A stretch of DNA of 39,957 nt from Pseudorhodoferax aquiterrae. GTDB lineage: Bacteria; Pseudomonadota; Gammaproteobacteria; Burkholderiales; Burkholderiaceae_C. The stretch covers positions 1-39,957 of the forward strand of contig NZ_BMYK01000040.1 of NCBI RefSeq assembly GCF_014652235.1, read 5' to 3'. Position 1 is the stretch's first letter, and every line of letters begins with the position of its first letter. Positions 37,499 to 39,957 of this stretch are shown here, piece by piece. The notes under the pieces were generated by a model. The model made no database searches. It had not been told where the DNA came from and was given only the letters and a program-made list of their open reading frames with translations. Both the position numbers and the translations under genes were made by a program.

Positions 37499-38290
37499 AT
37501 GTCCGACATCCTGCAGAAGATCGTTGCCGTCAAGCACGAGGAACTGGTTCTCGCCAAGGGCCGCAAGCCCCTGGCCGCCGTCCGCGAGGACGCCGAGTCG
37601 CGCGTGCTCACGCGCGATTTCGTCGGCGCACTGCGCGCCAAGATCGCCGCCGGCAGACCGGCCGTGATCGCCGAGGTCAAGAAGGCCAGCCCCTCCAAGG
37701 GCGTGCTGCGCGAGGACTTCATCCCCGCCGACATCGCGCAGAGCTATGCCGAACACGGCGCAGCCTGCCTGTCGGTGCTGACCGACCGCCAGTTCTTCCA
37801 GGGCAGCGTGGACTACCTCAAGCAGGCGCGCGCCTCCTGCCAGCTGCCCGTGCTGCGCAAGGACTTCATGGTCGACGCCTACCAGATCTACGAGGCGCGG
37901 GCCATGGGGGCCGACTGCGTGCTGCTGATCGCCGCCATCCTGGACGATGCGCAGATGGCCGAGTTCGAGGCCATCGCCCGGCACCTGGGCATGGCGGTGC
38001 TTGTGGAGGTGCACGACGCGGCCGAGATGGCGCGTGCCTTGAAGCTCCAGACCCCGCTGATCGGCGTCAACAACCGCAACCTGCGCACCTTCGAGGTCTC
38101 GCTGCAGACCACGCTGGACCTGCAGGCCGCCGTACCGGCGGACCGTCTGCTCGTGACCGAAAGCGGCATCCTCGCGCCCGCCGACGTGCAGCGCATGCGC
38201 TCGGCTGGCGTGCATGCCTTCCTGGTCGGCGAGGCCTTCATGCGCGCGCCTGAGCCGGGCGAGGCGCTGGCGCAGCTGTTCGGCGCATGA
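37499..38290 (+). CDS. trpC: Indole-3-glycerol phosphate synthase
   Basis: The 263-aa TIM barrel closes the indole ring from the carboxyphenylamino-deoxyribulose phosphate intermediate. Key motifs are '[17 protein letters not shown]' with the catalytic Lys, '[15 protein letters not shown]', '[14 protein letters not shown]' and 'LLVTESGIL'. It is monofunctional, not fused to TrpF. Its stop overlaps the ung start (ATGA). trpF and trpA are not in the window. Confidence 0.97.
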   Translation: MSDILQKIVAVKHEELVLAKGRKPLAAVREDAESRVLTRDFVGALRAKIAAGRPAVIAEVKKASPSKGVLREDFIPADIAQSYAEHGAACLSVLTDRQFFQGSVDYLKQARASCQLPVLRKDFMVDAYQIYEARAMGADCVLLIAAILDDAQMAEFEAIARHLGMAVLVEVHDAAEMARALKLQTPLIGVNNRNLRTFEVSLQTTLDLQAAVPADRLLVTESGILAPADVQRMRSAGVHAFLVGEAFMRAPEPGEALAQLFGA

Positions 38291-39021
38291 CGGTGTTCGG
38301 CCCGGTCGCGGCTGGCTGGCAGCCGGTGGTCGATGCCTTCGTACAGAGCTCCGAAGGCCGCCGGCTGCAGGACTTCCTGGCCGCGCGCCAGGCCGCCGGC
38401 GCGGTCATCTACCCGCCCGAGCCGCTGCGCGCGCTGCGCCTCACGCCGCCCGAGCGCGTGCGCGCCGTGATCCTGGGTCAGGACCCCTACCACGGCCCGG
38501 GCCAGGCCGAGGGGCTGGCCTTCTCGGTCGCGCCCGGCGTGCGGCTGCCGCCTTCGCTGCGCAACATCTTCAAGGAGTTGCAGCGCGACATGGGCCTGCC
38601 CATGCCGGCCAGCGGCTCGCTGGCCGATTGGGCCGAGCAGGGCGTGCTGCTGCTCAACACCAGCCTCACGGTGGAGGAAGGGCAGGCCGCCAGCCACGCC
38701 AAAAAGGGCTGGGAGGCGCTGACCGATGCGCTGATCGCCCGGGTGGCGGCCACGGCTTCGCCCTGCGTCTATCTGCTTTGGGGTGCCCACGCCCAGGCCA
38801 AGGCGCCGCTGATCGAGCGCGAAGCCCGTGCCGCAGGCCGCGAGGCGCTGGTGCTGATGGCCAACCATCCGTCGCCGCTGTCGGCGCTGCGTCCCCCCGT
38901 ACCCTTCATCGGTTGCGGCCACTTCGGCCAGGCGAGCCGTTGGCTCGCCGAACGTGGCCAGGCAATAAATTTACGCCTGTCCGCCGCCGCGGATGTGCAG
39001 AGTCAAAAAGTTCTGCTATAG
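38287..39021 (+). CDS. ung: Uracil-DNA glycosylase
   Basis: The 244-aa repair enzyme removes uracil from DNA. Catalytic Asp66 lies in '[18 protein letters not shown]', and His194 lies in '[10 protein letters not shown]', the minor-groove loop. '[22 protein letters not shown]' type sequence is present at 121-142. Length is normal with a short N-terminal extension. It is the last protein gene before the tRNA cluster, and its stop codon overlaps the probable -10 box for that cluster. Confidence 0.96.
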   Translation: MTVFGPVAAGWQPVVDAFVQSSEGRRLQDFLAARQAAGAVIYPPEPLRALRLTPPERVRAVILGQDPYHGPGQAEGLAFSVAPGVRLPPSLRNIFKELQRDMGLPMPASGSLADWAEQGVLLLNTSLTVEEGQAASHAKKGWEALTDALIARVAATASPCVYLLWGAHAQAKAPLIEREARAAGREALVLMANHPSPLSALRPPVPFIGCGHFGQASRWLAERGQAINLRLSAAADVQSQKVLL

Positions 39022-39022
39022 T
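39017..39022 (+). promoter_or_regulatory. Probable -10 box of the tRNA-Tyr/Gly/Thr-tuf unit
   Basis: TATAGT lies 12 bp before the first tRNA base and matches 5 of 6 consensus bases. The -35 (TGTGCA, 38994-38999) is weak. The box overlaps the TAG stop of ung (39019-39021). Confidence 0.5.
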
Positions 39023-39034
39023 CCTGAGTTCGCT

Positions 39035-39120
39035 GGAGAGGTGGCCGAGTGGTTAATGGCAGCAGACTGTAAATCTGCCCTCTTACGAGTACGCTGGTTC
39101 GAATCCAGCCCTCTCCACCA
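39035..39120 (+). tRNA. tRNA-Tyr (GTA)
   Basis: This 86-nt cloverleaf has acceptor arms GGAGAGG and CCTCTCC, an encoded CCA end, a long variable arm as expected for class II tRNAs, and anticodon GTA at 39069-39071 in loop 'CTGTAAA'. The T-arm is 'GGTTCGAATCC'. Confidence 0.97.
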
Positions 39121-39215
39121 GCAGTTTTTGAAGTCAGGTTGGCGATCGATCGATAGTTGGAGTGTGCGAAAGCGCAGTGTTGGCCGACACCCGCCGGGGT
39201 GGCGAGGCAAGCAAG

Positions 39216-39289
39216 GCGGGAGTAGTTCAATGGTAGAACCCTAGCCTTCCAAGCTAATGACGCGGGTTCGATTCCCGTCTCCCGCTCCA
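39216..39289 (+). tRNA. tRNA-Gly (TCC)
   Basis: This 74-nt cloverleaf has acceptor arms GCGGGAG and CTCCCGC, discriminator T, encoded CCA, anticodon loop CTTCCAA with anticodon TCC, and T-arm 'GGGTTCGATTCCC'. Confidence 0.96.
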
Positions 39290-39319
39290 GCAGCATCGAT
39301 CGTCAGCGAAAGTTTGAGC

Positions 39320-39394
<75 letters not shown>

Positions 39395-39399
39395 TGATT

Positions 39400-39425
39400 C
39401 CCGGCACTCCATGTGGAGTGCCGGG
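39400..39425 (+). promoter_or_regulatory. Hairpin between tRNA-Thr and tuf
   Basis: CCCGGCACTCC-atgt-GGAGTGCCGGG is a perfect 11-bp stem with a 4-nt loop, five bases after the tRNA-Thr CCA. The nearest T-run lies about 20 bp further on, so it is more likely a processing or stability element than a terminator. tuf starts 40 bp later. Confidence 0.55.
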
Positions 39426-39465
39426 CGCTTGGCTAGTTGGAACGTATTTTTTTCGGAGTCGAAAA

Positions 39466-39957
<492 letters not shown>

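Overview
The window is high-GC bacterial chromosome, about 40 kb. Gene content and order point to a betaproteobacterium of the order Burkholderiales, most likely family Comamonadaceae. Supporting signs are a tRNA-Tyr/Gly/Thr cluster leading into an EF-Tu gene, a trpE-trpG-trpD-trpC-ung block, a tctCBA transporter with a divergent tctDE two-component pair, an apaG/rpe divergent pair, hemE next to priA, and a DUF3348-DUF802-OmpA-DUF2894 cassette. The genus cannot be fixed from the sequence alone. Most long reading frames opposite or beside these genes are GC-driven shadows and are not reported.

Layout. 1-218: non-coding, with nested inverted repeats. 219-6064: a VOC-fold protein and a tripartite tricarboxylate transport system (tctC, tctB, tctA, minus strand) divergent from its likely regulators tctD-tctE (plus strand). 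6077-8754: a PilZ protein, hydroxypyruvate isomerase and a GT-B glycosyltransferase. 8751-19077: a long minus-strand series (apaG, a membrane 'site-specific recombinase' family protein, a Kef-type antiporter, a YbdK-type carboxylate-amine ligase, thiL, a lipoprotein, hemE, priA), with rpe divergent from apaG. 19865-26179: a stand-alone trpB and the four-gene DUF3348/DUF802/OmpA/DUF2894 cassette. 26350-28094: a secreted COG4315 protein with an ECF sigma factor and its anti-sigma factor. 28138-32211: gph, a 30-codon membrane ORF, a large-subunit catalase, and cheV. 32352-39021: a Trp-codon leader ORF, trpE, trpG, threonine aldolase, a LysE-type exporter, trpD, trpC and ung. 39035-39957: tRNA-Tyr, tRNA-Gly, tRNA-Thr and the 5' part of tuf.

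The most interesting system is the cassette at 21416-26179. It encodes a MotA/TolQ/ExbB-like channel subunit with a very long, internally repeated helical tail, and a MotB/ZorB-like subunit with a transmembrane Asp and a peptidoglycan-binding OmpA domain. Two uncharacterised soluble proteins flank them. This is the architecture of a proton-driven stator such as the ZorAB part of Zorya, but with different partners and no visible nuclease or helicase.

The most interesting DNA-level structure is a pair of ~274-285 bp elements with terminal inverted repeats and CTAG at each end (10858-11142 and 21146-21419). They are nearly identical, lie in opposite orientation and bracket about 10 kb of housekeeping genes. 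One abuts the priA start codon; the other supplies the stop codon of the DUF2894 gene. Other points worth attention are two DnaA-box matches between hemE and priA, a probable trp attenuator, and a threonine aldolase start that lies inside an intergenic repeat.
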